Below are positions 8,349-17,852 of a stretch of 34,852 nt of DNA, piece by piece. Source of the DNA: Deltaproteobacteria bacterium. GTDB lineage: Bacteria > SAR324 > NAC60-12. Where the stretch lies: assembly GCA_011522845.1 (NCBI GenBank), contig WTIF01000177.1, forward strand, positions 6,484 to 41,335, written 5' to 3'. The position numbers and the translations under genes were made by a program. The notes under the pieces were generated by a model. It saw nothing but the letters and a program-made list of their open reading frames with translations, did not search any database and was not told the origin of the DNA. Numbering within the stretch: position 1 is the stretch's first letter; every line of letters starts with the position of its first letter.

Positions 8349-9404
8349 TCAGGTCAAACCCAGCATCCGCCGATTCGCTGCCTCATCAGTTCCGCCATCC
8401 GCAAAGTCATCAAAGGCCTTTTCGGTAACCTCGATGATATGGCGTTGAATGAAGGGAGCGCCTTCCGCGGCACCTTGTTCGGGGTGCTTCAGGCAGCATT
8501 CCCACTCCAACACTGCCCAGCCTGGAAAGTCGTACTGAGCCATCTTGGAGAAGATCCCTGGGAAGTCCACCTGTCCATCCCCAAGAGAGCGGAAACGACC
8601 TGCACGGTTGACCCAGGACTGGTAACCGCCATAAACTCCTTGTCGACCAGTCGGGTTGAATTCTGCATCCTTGACATGGAAGATCTTGATCATGTCGTGA
8701 TAGATATCGATGTGCTCCAGATAGTCCAAGGCTTGCAGGACATAGTGACTGGGATCATAAAGCATTCGACAGCGTGGGTGATTGCCCGTTCTTTCCAGCA
8801 ACATTTCGAAGGTCACTCCGTCATGAAGATCTTCGCCTGGATGAATTTCGTAGCAAACATCAACTCCGGCATCCTCAAACGCATTGAGGATTGGGGTCCA
8901 ACGCTTGGCCAACTCGTCAAAGGCTGTCTCGACAAGTCCTGCAGGTCGCTGTGGCCATGGATACATGTAGGGCCACGCCAATGCTCCTGAGAAGGTAGCG
9001 TGTGCAGTCAGTCCAAGGTGTTGAGAAGCCTGAGCTGCCATAAACAACTGATTGACAGCCCACTCTTGTCTGGCTTGCGGGTTACCGCGAACTTCAGGTG
9101 CTGCAAACCCGTCGAATGCGTCATCATAAGCCGGATGAACGGCCACGAGTTGGCCTTGTAGATGCGTGGAGAGTTCAGTGATTTTCAGTCCATGAGAAGC
9201 CGCAACCCCGGCGACTTCATCACAGTAGGTCTTGGAAGCTGCTGCTTTTTCCAGATCGAAGAGACGCTTGTCCCAACTCGGCACCTGAACTCCTTTGTAG
9301 CCGAGACCGGAAACCCACTGACAAATGCTGTCAAAGCTGTTGAATGGTGCCTGATCGCCCGCAAACTGGGCCAGGAAGATAGCGGGACCTTTAATGGTTT
9401 TCAT
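8349..9404 (-). CDS. Sugar phosphate isomerase/epimerase (xylose isomerase-like TIM barrel)
   Basis: GYKGVQVPSWDKRLFDLEKA, VDVCYEIHPGEDLHDGVTFE, CRMLYDPSHYVLQALDYLEHIDIYHDMIKIFHVKDAEF, GQVDFPGIFSKMAQYDFPGWAVLEWEC. Start set at MKTIKGPAIFLAQFAGD (9404), not the longer ORF start at 9443. Confidence 0.9.
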   Translation of the reverse strand: MKTIKGPAIFLAQFAGDQAPFNSFDSICQWVSGLGYKGVQVPSWDKRLFDLEKAAASKTYCDEVAGVAASHGLKITELSTHLQGQLVAVHPAYDDAFDGFAAPEVRGNPQARQEWAVNQLFMAAQASQHLGLTAHATFSGALAWPYMYPWPQRPAGLVETAFDELAKRWTPILNAFEDAGVDVCYEIHPGEDLHDGVTFEMLLERTGNHPRCRMLYDPSHYVLQALDYLEHIDIYHDMIKIFHVKDAEFNPTGRQGVYGGYQSWVNRAGRFRSLGDGQVDFPGIFSKMAQYDFPGWAVLEWECCLKHPEQGAAEGAPFIQRHIIEVTEKAFDDFADGGTDEAANRRMLGLT

Positions 9405-9437
9405 GAGAAACCCCACAATTGGCGTGATGCAATTTCG

Positions 9438-9461
9438 TCCCAAAGGATTAAGTCCTTGGGA
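9438..9461. promoter_or_regulatory. Palindromic element upstream of isomerase gene (possible operator or stem-loop)
   Basis: TCCCAAAGGA-TTAAG-TCCTTGGGA: 9-bp inverted repeat with one bulged A and a 5-nt spacer, 34 nt upstream of the isomerase start. Confidence 0.35.
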
Positions 9462-9587
9462 TGGATTTAGAGGAGAAGCTCACAAGGGAGCAAACGGCCG
9501 AATCGTAACGCTCTGGACGAAGGAAGGCAACGCCCAAATCAGAACAAACGCTACGATTTGTGATTTTTCCTCAGAAAGAATCAAAAA

Positions 9588-10838
9588 ATGGATCCGTTAG
9601 CCAAGTTGCTACGCCCTAAAAAACTAGAGGAGGTCTTTGGTCAGGAGCACCTCTTGATCCACCAACAGGCTCTGTTACAAAAAGGATCCTTCATCTTTTG
9701 GGGTCCACCAGGTTGTGGCAAGACGACCATCGCAAGGATCATCGGGGAGCAGCCAGGTATTCGATTTTTTGCCATCTCTGCGGTCTATGACGGTGTCGCG
9801 GAGTTACGAAAAGTTTTTCGTCAGGCCGAGGAAATATCCTTACTCACTTCAAAATCAATCCTCTTCGTTGATGAAATTCATCGTTTCAATCGGGGTCAGC
9901 AAGATGCGCTACTCTCAGCAATTGAGGAAGGACTACTCCGGTTGATCGGGGCCACCACAGAGAATCCTTCATTCTCATTGAATGCCGCCTTGCTCTCACG
10001 CACTCAGGTACTCACTCTCAAGCCACTGGACGAAGAGGCACTCGAATCTCTGCTGAAGCGTGCGGCAGATCACATCAAGCGACCACTTCCACTCGAAGCA
10101 ACTGCTCGTGAAAAGTTACTGCAACTGGCTGATGGAGACGGACGTTACCTGTTAAATCTGGCAGAAATTCTCTATGATCAACCAGAGGCCACAACACTGA
10201 ACACAGAACAAATGTTGGAGTTGGTGCGCCACCGAGCACCGCAATATGATCGAGCTGGGGACCAGCACTACAATTTGATCTCTGCGCTGCACAAATCCTT
10301 GCGAGCCTCCGATTGCGATGCTGCCCTGTATTGGTTGGCGAGAATGATGATTGGTGGTGAAGACAAGGCTTATATTCTGCGGAGATTGACCAGGATGGCG
10401 GTTGAAGATGTTGGATTGGCGGCCCCTGAAGCAATGGGACGAGCCTTGGAAGCTTGGAATTGCTATGAGCGATTGGGTAGTCCTGAGGGAGATCTGGCTT
10501 TGGTGCAACTTACAATTTTTCTGGCTACCGCACCCAAATCAAATGCTGCCTATCTGGCTTGGAAGCAGGCTCAGCAACTAGCTCAGCAGTATGGTTCGCT
10601 CATGCCACCCAAGCACATCTTGAATGCTCCAACGAAGCTGATGCGTGAGGAAGGATACGGCCAGGGCTACCAATATGATCACGATGATCCAGATGGGTTT
10701 TCGGGACAGAATTGTTTTCCGGACGAAATTCCTCGTAAACAACTCTATGAGCCTGTGGAGCGAGGCTATGAAAGAGAAATTGCCAAACGCCTGGCTTACT
10801 GGCAAAGGCTGCGTGAGCGCAAAGCAAATCAGGGCTGA
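9588..10838 (+). CDS. rarA: Replication-associated recombination protein A (RarA/MgsA AAA+ ATPase)
   Basis: MDPLAKLLRPKKLEEVFGQEHLL, FWGPPGCGKTTIARII, SILFVDEIHRFNRGQQDALLSAIEEG, LIGATTENPSFSLNAALLSR. Confidence 0.96.
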   Translation: MDPLAKLLRPKKLEEVFGQEHLLIHQQALLQKGSFIFWGPPGCGKTTIARIIGEQPGIRFFAISAVYDGVAELRKVFRQAEEISLLTSKSILFVDEIHRFNRGQQDALLSAIEEGLLRLIGATTENPSFSLNAALLSRTQVLTLKPLDEEALESLLKRAADHIKRPLPLEATAREKLLQLADGDGRYLLNLAEILYDQPEATTLNTEQMLELVRHRAPQYDRAGDQHYNLISALHKSLRASDCDAALYWLARMMIGGEDKAYILRRLTRMAVEDVGLAAPEAMGRALEAWNCYERLGSPEGDLALVQLTIFLATAPKSNAAYLAWKQAQQLAQQYGSLMPPKHILNAPTKLMREEGYGQGYQYDHDDPDGFSGQNCFPDEIPRKQLYEPVERGYEREIAKRLAYWQRLRERKANQG

Positions 10839-10921
10839 ACGATGTTGGTGTATGAAACCTATTACAAATACGATTTTTATCCTTGGTTGAACAAACATTG
10901 AAACAGTATGGAGAATTCGTC

Positions 10922-11404
10922 ATGACGGTCGAGGTCGGAGTCATCATGGGTAGCAAATCGGACTGGGAAACCATGCAGCACGCCTGTGAGGCTCTCGCCC
11001 AGTTTGATGTACAATTTGAAAAACGCATTGTGTCAGCTCATCGTACACCTCAACTGATGACAGAATACGCGAATCAAGCTGCCAAAAGAGGCCTGAGGGT
11101 TATCATCGCTGGGGCTGGGGGAGCTGCGCATTTGCCTGGAATGGTGGCAGCGCAAACTCTGATTCCTGTGATCGGGGTTCCTGTCAAGTCTTCATCACTG
11201 AGCGGATTGGACTCACTTCTTTCCATTGTGCAAATGCCCCGTGGGGTTCCTGTCGCCACTGTGGCTATTGGTGAGGCCGGTGCGTTCAACGCTGGTTTGC
11301 TCGCAGTACAAATGCTCGCTGTCTATAATCAGGATCTGCACGATCGCTTGGAGGAATGGCGGAATCAAACCCGTGACACTGTTCTAGCGACCGAATTACC
11401 ATGA
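10922..11404 (+). CDS. purE: 5-(carboxyamino)imidazole ribonucleotide mutase
   Basis: [69 protein letters not shown]. Start at ATG 10922 fits PurE better than the longer ORF; overlaps purK by ATGATG. Confidence 0.97.
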   Translation: MTVEVGVIMGSKSDWETMQHACEALAQFDVQFEKRIVSAHRTPQLMTEYANQAAKRGLRVIIAGAGGAAHLPGMVAAQTLIPVIGVPVKSSSLSGLDSLLSIVQMPRGVPVATVAIGEAGAFNAGLLAVQMLAVYNQDLHDRLEEWRNQTRDTVLATELP

Positions 11405-12537
11405 TGGGCCCAACCATCGGACTGCTGGGAGGTGGTCAACTTGGACAAATGCTGATTCTGGCGGGTCTACCTCTCGGGCTTCGCTTTGTTGTTTGGGATC
11501 CAGACCCTGGCAGTCCAGCCGGCAAGCTTTCTACCAGACATTTTTGTGAACCTTACGATTCAAGAGAAACACTGGAGGAATTCATCAGGAATTCCGACTT
11601 GGTCACCTATGAATTCGAGAATATTCCTTATCCTTTGGTTGCAGAATTAGAGCAAAAAGTTTCTTTGCCACAGGGCAGTTCCTTGCTATCGATTTGCCAG
11701 CATCGCATTCGTGAGAAGCAAACCCTGCAAAAGCTCTCCATTGCAACAGCTCCCTTTCAGAGTGTGGCTTCTGCTGGAGCACTAGAAGAATGCCTCCAGC
11801 AATGGCAGACCCCCGTTCTGCTCAAAACCTGTATGGGTGGCTATGATGGCAAAGGCCAAAGGAAAGTGGACAAAGTAGCTGATGCAGAGGCTGCTTTTCA
11901 GGATCTAAATGGCGATCAACGTGAGTTAATTGCTGAAGGTTGGCTATCTTTTGAGCGAGAGATCTCTGTGCTGGTTGCTCGATCGACCAAGGGTGAAATT
12001 CATTGTTTTCCAGTTGTGGAAAATGTTCACGAGGCAGGGATTCTGGCAAGTTCACTGGTACCCGCCCGGATCAGTGAAGACTTGAATCGAAAAGCACGGC
12101 TCATTGCAACTCAAATCGCTCAGGGGTTGCAGCTAAACGGCATGCTTGCCATCGAAATGTTCGTGATGCCAGATGGCCAATTATTGGTCAATGAACTCGC
12201 CCCAAGACCCCATAATTCCGGACATTACACTCAGGACGGCACCAATGTTTGCCAATTTGAGCAGCACCTCAGGGCTATCTGTGGCTGGCCTCTCAGAGAA
12301 CCAAAGTTACACTCTCCAACCGTTATGCTGAACCTGCTTGGTGAGCACATTCCAGCTCTTCAAGCCTGGCATGTGGGTCTGCCAGCTGAAGCACATTTAC
12401 ACTGGTATGGAAAAGCCGAAGCACGACCCGGACGCAAAATGGCTCACATCAATCTTTGTGCAGCGTCTTTAGGTGAAGCGTTGGAAGAGTTAGAAAAGTG
12501 GAATCTCCGCTCTCCTCCCAAGAGAATTTACACCTGA
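11401..12537 (+). CDS. purK: 5-(carboxyamino)imidazole ribonucleotide synthase
   Basis: [82 protein letters not shown]. Confidence 0.97.
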   Translation: MMGPTIGLLGGGQLGQMLILAGLPLGLRFVVWDPDPGSPAGKLSTRHFCEPYDSRETLEEFIRNSDLVTYEFENIPYPLVAELEQKVSLPQGSSLLSICQHRIREKQTLQKLSIATAPFQSVASAGALEECLQQWQTPVLLKTCMGGYDGKGQRKVDKVADAEAAFQDLNGDQRELIAEGWLSFEREISVLVARSTKGEIHCFPVVENVHEAGILASSLVPARISEDLNRKARLIATQIAQGLQLNGMLAIEMFVMPDGQLLVNELAPRPHNSGHYTQDGTNVCQFEQHLRAICGWPLREPKLHSPTVMLNLLGEHIPALQAWHVGLPAEAHLHWYGKAEARPGRKMAHINLCAASLGEALEELEKWNLRSPPKRIYT

Positions 12538-12650
12538 TAAAGACCTTGACTTGCCATGCAAACTTCAACGGAATGGATGAGATAGCATTCTACCCGGACA
12601 CCCCAAATTTTCCGGTTCTTCCGCACTTTTACTCAGCGTATTGAGGTTCC

Positions 12651-14114
12651 ATGTCCGCTTCTGGCTCTTTTCCCTCCAATCCCAGCAACAGCATCATTGT
12701 ACGGCTTAAAATCGCTAACAAGATCGGCATGTTGGCCAAGATCACTAACATCATCTCAGAAATGGGTGGCAATCTGGATGCGATCGATATCGTCAGGCCG
12801 ACCTCTGATGCTCTGGTGCGGGACATCAGCATCTTTACCCATAGTGAAGATCACGGATTAAAAATTGTGGAAGCGCTCAAGCAATTGGAGAACGTAGAGT
12901 TCATTCGATTCTACGATCGAACGTTTCTCGTTCATGAAGGTGGGAAGCTCTCCGTTGAGAGTCGATTACCCCTGAAATCACGCAACGACTTGTCTCTCGC
13001 TTACACTCCGGGGGTCGCACGTGTCTGCATGGCCTTGCATCGCAATCCTGAGGACACTTATCGCTACACCATTAAGGGGAATTGTGTGGCAGTTGTAACA
13101 GATGGAACCGCAGTGCTTGGACTCGGAAATATCGGCCCAAAAGCGGCGATGCCCGTGATGGAGGGCAAGGCGATGCTGTTTAAGGAATTCGCAGGAATCG
13201 ATGCTTGGCCCATCTGCCTGGACACACAAGATACCGAGGAGATCATCCGGATCGTCAAAGCAATGGCACCTGGTCTTGGTGGTGTTAACTTGGAAGACAT
13301 CGCCGCTCCCCGCTGCTTCGAAATCGAAAAGCGACTCAAGGAAGAGTTAGATATCCCTGTCTTCCACGATGACCAACATGGAACTGCCGTCGTCACCACA
13401 GCAGCCTTGATCAATGCTCTGAAGTTAGTAGGCAAAAAAGCGGAAGGCCTCAAAGTGGTGGTTTCGGGCGCGGGAGCAGCGGGCACGGCCTGCACCAAGA
13501 TGATGATGCTGATGGGGATCACCAATATCGTTTGTTGCGACAGCAGAGGGGCCCTACACAGTGGTCGTACCAACCTAAATGCTGACAAACAGTGGCTTGT
13601 TGATCATACCAACCCTGATGGCGAGACTGGATCATTGAAAGATTTAATTCATGGAGCAGACGTATTTGTTGGAGTATCTCAGCCCAATCTGCTGGATGAA
13701 CGGGATCTACAGAACATGGCAAAAGACCCGATTGTCTTTGCGATGGCTAATCCTGATCCTGAAATCATGCCAGAAATTGCACAACCCTATGTCGCCGTAA
13801 TGGCGACCGGTCGCAGCGACTATCCGAACCAGATCAATAACGTGCTCTGTTTTCCAGGCATCTTCCGAGGTGCGATTGACTCCCGTTCATCCATCATCAA
13901 CGAAGAGATGAAGATGGCGGCAGCTGAAGCAATCGCTCACAGCATCGACAAAAATCACTTAGCTCCTGACTACATCATTCCCAGTGTCTTTGATCAGACT
14001 GTTGTCCCTGCCGTGTCCGAAGCTGTTCAACAGGCTGCGATCGATACTGGAGTGGCTCGTCGAGAAAAAATTGTCAAAATGGCTGCTAATAGTTCGAAAT
14101 ATGACGGAGAATGA
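12651..14114 (+). CDS. NAD(P)-dependent malic enzyme with N-terminal ACT domain
   Basis: N-terminal VRLKIANKIGMLAKITNIISEMGGNLDAIDIV (ACT-like); then SRNDLSLAYTPGVARVC, VVTDGTAVLGLGNIGPKAAMPVMEGKAMLFKEFAGIDAWPICLDT, FHDDQHGTAVV, VVSGAGAAGTACTKMM, MANPDPEIMPE. Confidence 0.95.
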   Translation: MSASGSFPSNPSNSIIVRLKIANKIGMLAKITNIISEMGGNLDAIDIVRPTSDALVRDISIFTHSEDHGLKIVEALKQLENVEFIRFYDRTFLVHEGGKLSVESRLPLKSRNDLSLAYTPGVARVCMALHRNPEDTYRYTIKGNCVAVVTDGTAVLGLGNIGPKAAMPVMEGKAMLFKEFAGIDAWPICLDTQDTEEIIRIVKAMAPGLGGVNLEDIAAPRCFEIEKRLKEELDIPVFHDDQHGTAVVTTAALINALKLVGKKAEGLKVVVSGAGAAGTACTKMMMLMGITNIVCCDSRGALHSGRTNLNADKQWLVDHTNPDGETGSLKDLIHGADVFVGVSQPNLLDERDLQNMAKDPIVFAMANPDPEIMPEIAQPYVAVMATGRSDYPNQINNVLCFPGIFRGAIDSRSSIINEEMKMAAAEAIAHSIDKNHLAPDYIIPSVFDQTVVPAVSEAVQQAAIDTGVARREKIVKMAANSSKYDGE

Positions 14115-15232
14115 ACGGCTGTCATACGCTGACTGACAAAGCCTATCTGAGGCTGATTCGACCATTTCTCTTCCGTCAGGATCCAGAAGAGATCCATGAA
14201 TTGACCTTGAATTGGCTCGAGAAAGCCGAGCTTTTTGGGAGTCCGCATCTTTACAAACTCTTATATCCCCCGGTTCCAGACCACCATCGCCTAAAAATGG
14301 AGTGCTTCGGTCTGGAATTTCCCAATCCTGTTGGAATTGCAGCTGGTTTAGATAAAAACGCCAAAGTTTACAACTCACTACTTTCCTTCGGCTTTGGCTT
14401 TGTGGAATGTGGAACCATTACGCCCCGGCCCCAGCCTGGAAATGAGCGTCCTCGGATCTTCCGCTTATTAGAAGATGAGGCACTGATCAACCGTCTGGGC
14501 TTCAACAACCAAGGTCAGGATGCTTTGCTCCAACGCTTCGATCAAAGACCAAAGCAAGGCATTGTTGGAATCAACCTTGGCAAGAACAAAGACACTCCCA
14601 ACGAAAAAGCTGCTGAGGATTATCAACGCCTCCTGACTGCTGTGTGGCATACTGCCAGTTACGTTGTAGTCAACATCAGCTCGCCCAACACTCCAAACCT
14701 CCGTGAATTACAGGAAAAAACTGCTCTCCAACGACTGTTGGATTCTTTGTTTCAGACTGCCCAAGAGTTACAGTTACAACATCCTCGGCAGCTCCCAATC
14801 TTACTTAAAATCGCTCCTGATCTGAGTGATGAGGCGCTTCGCGACCTCCTGGAAGTTGTCCACCAATTTTCTCTGGCTGGCTTGATCGCCACCAACACAA
14901 CTGTTCAACGTAATCATTTACGTTCTTCTCATGCTCAGCAAACCGGGGGATTGAGTGGACGTCCCTTACAGACCTTGTCGACTCAAATCCTCTCGAAACT
15001 TTATCGGGAACTTCAGGGAAAGCTCCCACTGGTTGGGGTTGGTGGAGTCACAGACGGAAAAAGTGCCTACGAAAAGATCAAGGCTGGGGCAACGCTGCTG
15101 CAAGTCTACACAGGGCTTGTTTACCAAGGTCCTGGTCTAGCCAATCAAATCTGTCGAGAACTACTGACACATCTGGACAAAGACGGTTACTCTCACCTTT
15201 CAGACGCAATCGGTGCGGATCATCGTCCCTAG
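14111..15232 (+). CDS. pyrD: Dihydroorotate dehydrogenase (quinone, class 2)
   Basis: FGLEFPNPVGIAAGLDKNAKVYNSLLSFGFGFVECGTITPRPQPGNERPRIFRL, INRLGFNNQG, VVNISSPNTPNLRELQ, GVGGVTDGKSAYEKIKAGATLLQVYTGLVYQGP. Confidence 0.97.
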   Translation: MNGCHTLTDKAYLRLIRPFLFRQDPEEIHELTLNWLEKAELFGSPHLYKLLYPPVPDHHRLKMECFGLEFPNPVGIAAGLDKNAKVYNSLLSFGFGFVECGTITPRPQPGNERPRIFRLLEDEALINRLGFNNQGQDALLQRFDQRPKQGIVGINLGKNKDTPNEKAAEDYQRLLTAVWHTASYVVVNISSPNTPNLRELQEKTALQRLLDSLFQTAQELQLQHPRQLPILLKIAPDLSDEALRDLLEVVHQFSLAGLIATNTTVQRNHLRSSHAQQTGGLSGRPLQTLSTQILSKLYRELQGKLPLVGVGGVTDGKSAYEKIKAGATLLQVYTGLVYQGPGLANQICRELLTHLDKDGYSHLSDAIGADHRP

Positions 15233-15289
15233 CGACTACCAATTCCTAAAAATCTGATTGCTCTTTTAATCAATTACTGTATTGCTACG

Positions 15290-15446
15290 TCCTCGTGCTG
15301 GGTGCCGCACTTGCGGAGAATAGGGAATCCGGTGAAATCCCGGAGCTGTCCTCGCAACTGTGAAGGGTGTATCTCACAACCATTAGCCACTGCTAAAGCG
15401 GGAAGGCGTTGTGAACTTGCCCTGAGCCAGGAGACCTGCCCACCAC
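15290..15446 (+). promoter_or_regulatory. Cobalamin (AdoCbl-type) riboswitch
   Basis: Core AATAGGGAATCCGGTGAAATCCCGGAGCTGTCCTCGCAACTGTGAAGG, then GCCACTGCTAAAGCGGGAAGG and the B12 box GAGCCAGGAGACCTGCC (15424-15440). Terminal P1 pairing visible: GTGCTGGG (15295-15302) with CCCACCAC (15439-15446), 7 of 8 pairs. Directly precedes the B12 operon. Confidence 0.95.
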
Positions 15447-15583
15447 ATGTTCAGATTCAGGCGAGGAACCTGAGAGGCTGACGATTTCTAGTCGATTTGC
15501 AGAATAAACAAGTCTGGCTGATCTCCATCCGTCCTATCGTCCCAACCTCTCGTCTTCCCGTCTTTCGTATTCTCCAGATCAAG

Positions 15584-16093
15584 GTGACGCACTTGCGAAT
15601 TCTGGTCACTGGTGGTGTCAAGAGTGGAAAGTCGCGCTTGGCCGAAAAGCTGGCGCTCTCAATTGCAGCAACAGAACTACCGATCTACCTGGCAACGACC
15701 GAATTCACCGAAGATCCGGAACTACAACAACGCATTGCTCTGCACCAGCAACAGCGAGCGGAGCGTTTTGTCACTATTGAGGAGAGCCTGTCGTTACATC
15801 AGAAGCTCCCAAAGGAACCTCGGATCGTACTGGTGGAGTGTCTGACCATGTGGCTGAACAATCTGCTTCACCATGGCCACGATGAGGAGCGGGCCTTCTC
15901 GGAACTGGAGGCTCTCTGGAACAGCCCTCATCAGTTTGTTCTGGTGCTGAATGAAGTGGGCTTGGGAATCGTTCCAATTAATCCCCTAGCCAGGCGCTTT
16001 GCCGATCTCTCTGGAAGAGTAGGCCAATGGTTGGGCGAACGTTGTGATCAGGTTTTCTTTTGTGCAGCTGGTCTTCCACTACAACTCAAGTAA
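15584..16093 (+). CDS. cobU: Bifunctional adenosylcobinamide kinase/adenosylcobinamide-phosphate guanylyltransferase
   Basis: LRILVTGGVKSGKSRLAEKLAL P-loop, IYLATTEFTEDPELQQRIALHQQQR, VLVECLTMWLNNLL, NEVGLGIVP. The ORF track opens at TTG 15497 with a non-conserved extension; in-frame GTG at 15584 is a better start. Confidence 0.93.
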   Translation: MTHLRILVTGGVKSGKSRLAEKLALSIAATELPIYLATTEFTEDPELQQRIALHQQQRAERFVTIEESLSLHQKLPKEPRIVLVECLTMWLNNLLHHGHDEERAFSELEALWNSPHQFVLVLNEVGLGIVPINPLARRFADLSGRVGQWLGERCDQVFFCAAGLPLQLK

Positions 16094-16103
16094 TTGAATA
16101 AGC

Positions 16104-17852
16104 ATGTCAGAAGGAACAGACGATTTTGGGTTGGTGATCGCAGGGCACGGAAGCCGAGATGCCGATGGCACCAGGGAGTTCGAAGAAGCCATGATGCTTC
16201 TCAAGCAGCGTCAGCCAGATCGCGTTATCACGCACGGCTTCCTCGAGTTTGCAACTCCCACAATTGATGAGGCCTTGCGCGAAAATGTTCGGATGGGTTC
16301 TCGCAAGATTGTGATGGTGCCCGGAATCCTCTTTGCCGCCAGTCACGGCAAGAACGATATGCCTGTGGAGTTACTGAGCGTGAAGCCAGAATTTCCGGAA
16401 GTCGAATTCCACTACGGTGGACCGATGGGCATTCATCCGCTGCTGCTAAAACTGTTTCAAGAGCGAATCATCAGTGCTGAAGCACAATCTGCCCAGATGA
16501 TCCCTCGGCATGAATCGCTACTGGTCGTTGTTGGGCGGGGGACCACCGATCCAGATGTGAATTCCAATGTGAATAAGCTGGCACGTATGGTTGAGGAGGG
16601 GATGGGTTTTGGGAGTTCCTATGTTTGCTACTCTGGAACTGCAAAGCCACTGGTTGCTGATGGAATTGCCAGAGCAGCACAAATGGGCTATCGGCGTGTC
16701 GTGGTGATCCCCTATTTCCTATTCACTGGTATCCTGATCAAGCGGATTTATAGCGCTATCGACGAGGTTCAGCCCAAATTTCCTGATGTACAAGTTCTCA
16801 AAGCAGGCTATCTGGGAGTTCACCCTCATGTGACAGATGTTTGGGTCGAAAAGGCCCGGGAAGCCTTGGTTGGCATCAATTCCTCTAACTGCAGTCTCTG
16901 TAAATATCGCACCCAGATCGTGGGTTACGAAGGTGAGGTTGGCAAGGTACAGGAAGCCCACCACCACCACGTGCGGGGGAACCTGGGAGACTCGCACACG
17001 CACCACCACGAAACTGAAGGAGCGCACTCCCATCCACACACGCATCATCAGCACAATCACTCTGTGGATGTGGGCCATACTCACGGACATTCGCATCACC
17101 AAGAGCATTCGCATGTTGATGAGCACAAATCTGCTGTAAAGCTCTCTAGCATCTACGTTCCACATCCGATTGAGGCTGAGAGTTTCCAGCTGATCGATGC
17201 GAACTACGACTGGAGCGCTTATAGTTCGGGGGTCAAGGCCATCCTGCAGCGACTCGTGCATACCAGCGGAGACTTTAGAATCGTAGAAGATGTCTTCTTC
17301 TCACCCACTGCGATTCAGCAAGGTGTTCTGGCGCTGCTAGACGGAGCTATCATTGTAACGGATGTAACCATGGTGCAGAGTGGTTTAAAACGCAGCTTGC
17401 TCTCCAGCCTGGAATTGACTACCAGTTGTTTGGTGCATGATCCAGAGACACACTTATTGGCTGAAGCCTCTGGATTGACACGCTCTGCAGCTGGGATTCG
17501 CAGGGCTTTTCTCCAACACCAAAATGAACCTATCATCCTGGCGATTGGTGACGCACCAACAGCGATTCGAGAAACTCTGCGGCTGATTCAGCAGGAACAG
17601 TGGAAACCGAAGTTAGTGATTGGGTTGCCTGTTGGTTTTGTCGGAACCCGTGAATCCAAGCAGGAACTTCAAGAGTGCCAACTTGTCCCTAGAATCACCA
17701 ACCAAGGGACTCGAGGAGGATCAAATTGGGCCGCAGCTGTCGTCAACGCACTGATGATTCAGGCATGGAACCAGAAAGTCCTCGGACCACCCACGAAAGA
17801 ATTGAATTCGACCTCAGCGTCCCAGCCCCCAATGGTCTACGACGAGGCTTGA
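16104..17852 (+). CDS. Fusion: sirohydrochlorin cobaltochelatase (CbiX, two-domain) - His-rich linker - precorrin-8X methylmutase (CbiC/CobH)
   Basis: N-term FGLVIAGHGSRDADGTREFEE...PGILFAASHGKNDMP and second repeat SLLVVVGRGTTDPDVNSNVNKLAR...IPYFLFTGILIKR; His-rich segment 16959-17126; C-term HPIEAESFQLIDAN...RLVHTSGDF...IVTDVTMVQSGLKR...PVGFVGTRESKQEL...GTRGGSNWAAAVVNAL (CbiC/CobH). Confidence 0.93.
   Translation: MSEGTDDFGLVIAGHGSRDADGTREFEEAMMLLKQRQPDRVITHGFLEFATPTIDEALRENVRMGSRKIVMVPGILFAASHGKNDMPVELLSVKPEFPEVEFHYGGPMGIHPLLLKLFQERIISAEAQSAQMIPRHESLLVVVGRGTTDPDVNSNVNKLARMVEEGMGFGSSYVCYSGTAKPLVADGIARAAQMGYRRVVVIPYFLFTGILIKRIYSAIDEVQPKFPDVQVLKAGYLGVHPHVTDVWVEKAREALVGINSSNCSLCKYRTQIVGYEGEVGKVQEAHHHHVRGNLGDSHTHHHETEGAHSHPHTHHQHNHSVDVGHTHGHSHHQEHSHVDEHKSAVKLSSIYVPHPIEAESFQLIDANYDWSAYSSGVKAILQRLVHTSGDFRIVEDVFFSPTAIQQGVLALLDGAIIVTDVTMVQSGLKRSLLSSLELTTSCLVHDPETHLLAEASGLTRSAAGIRRAFLQHQNEPIILAIGDAPTAIRETLRLIQQEQWKPKLVIGLPVGFVGTRESKQELQECQLVPRITNQGTRGGSNWAAAVVNALMIQAWNQKVLGPPTKELNSTSASQPPMVYDEA

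Noticed and set aside
8301-8990. 229-aa plus-strand ORF opposite the isomerase gene
   Set aside because: No recognisable family features; lies fully antisense to a well-supported isomerase and the CDF start.
13064-13588. 174-aa minus-strand ORF
   Set aside because: Antisense to the malic enzyme core; low-complexity translation with no family motifs.
15233-15290. Possible promoter or terminator between pyrD and the riboswitch (TGATTGCTCTTTTAATCA, TATTGC)
   Set aside because: Stem of only about 5 bp and a poor -10 match; not strong enough to annotate.
15497-15583. N-terminal extension of CobU (MQNKQVWLISIRP...)
   Set aside because: Begins at TTG in the riboswitch expression platform and precedes the conserved P-loop start; treated as untranslated.
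16719-17261. 180-aa minus-strand ORF
   Set aside because: Antisense shadow of the CbiX-CbiC gene; its Val/Met/Arg-rich composition is the complement of the His codons.
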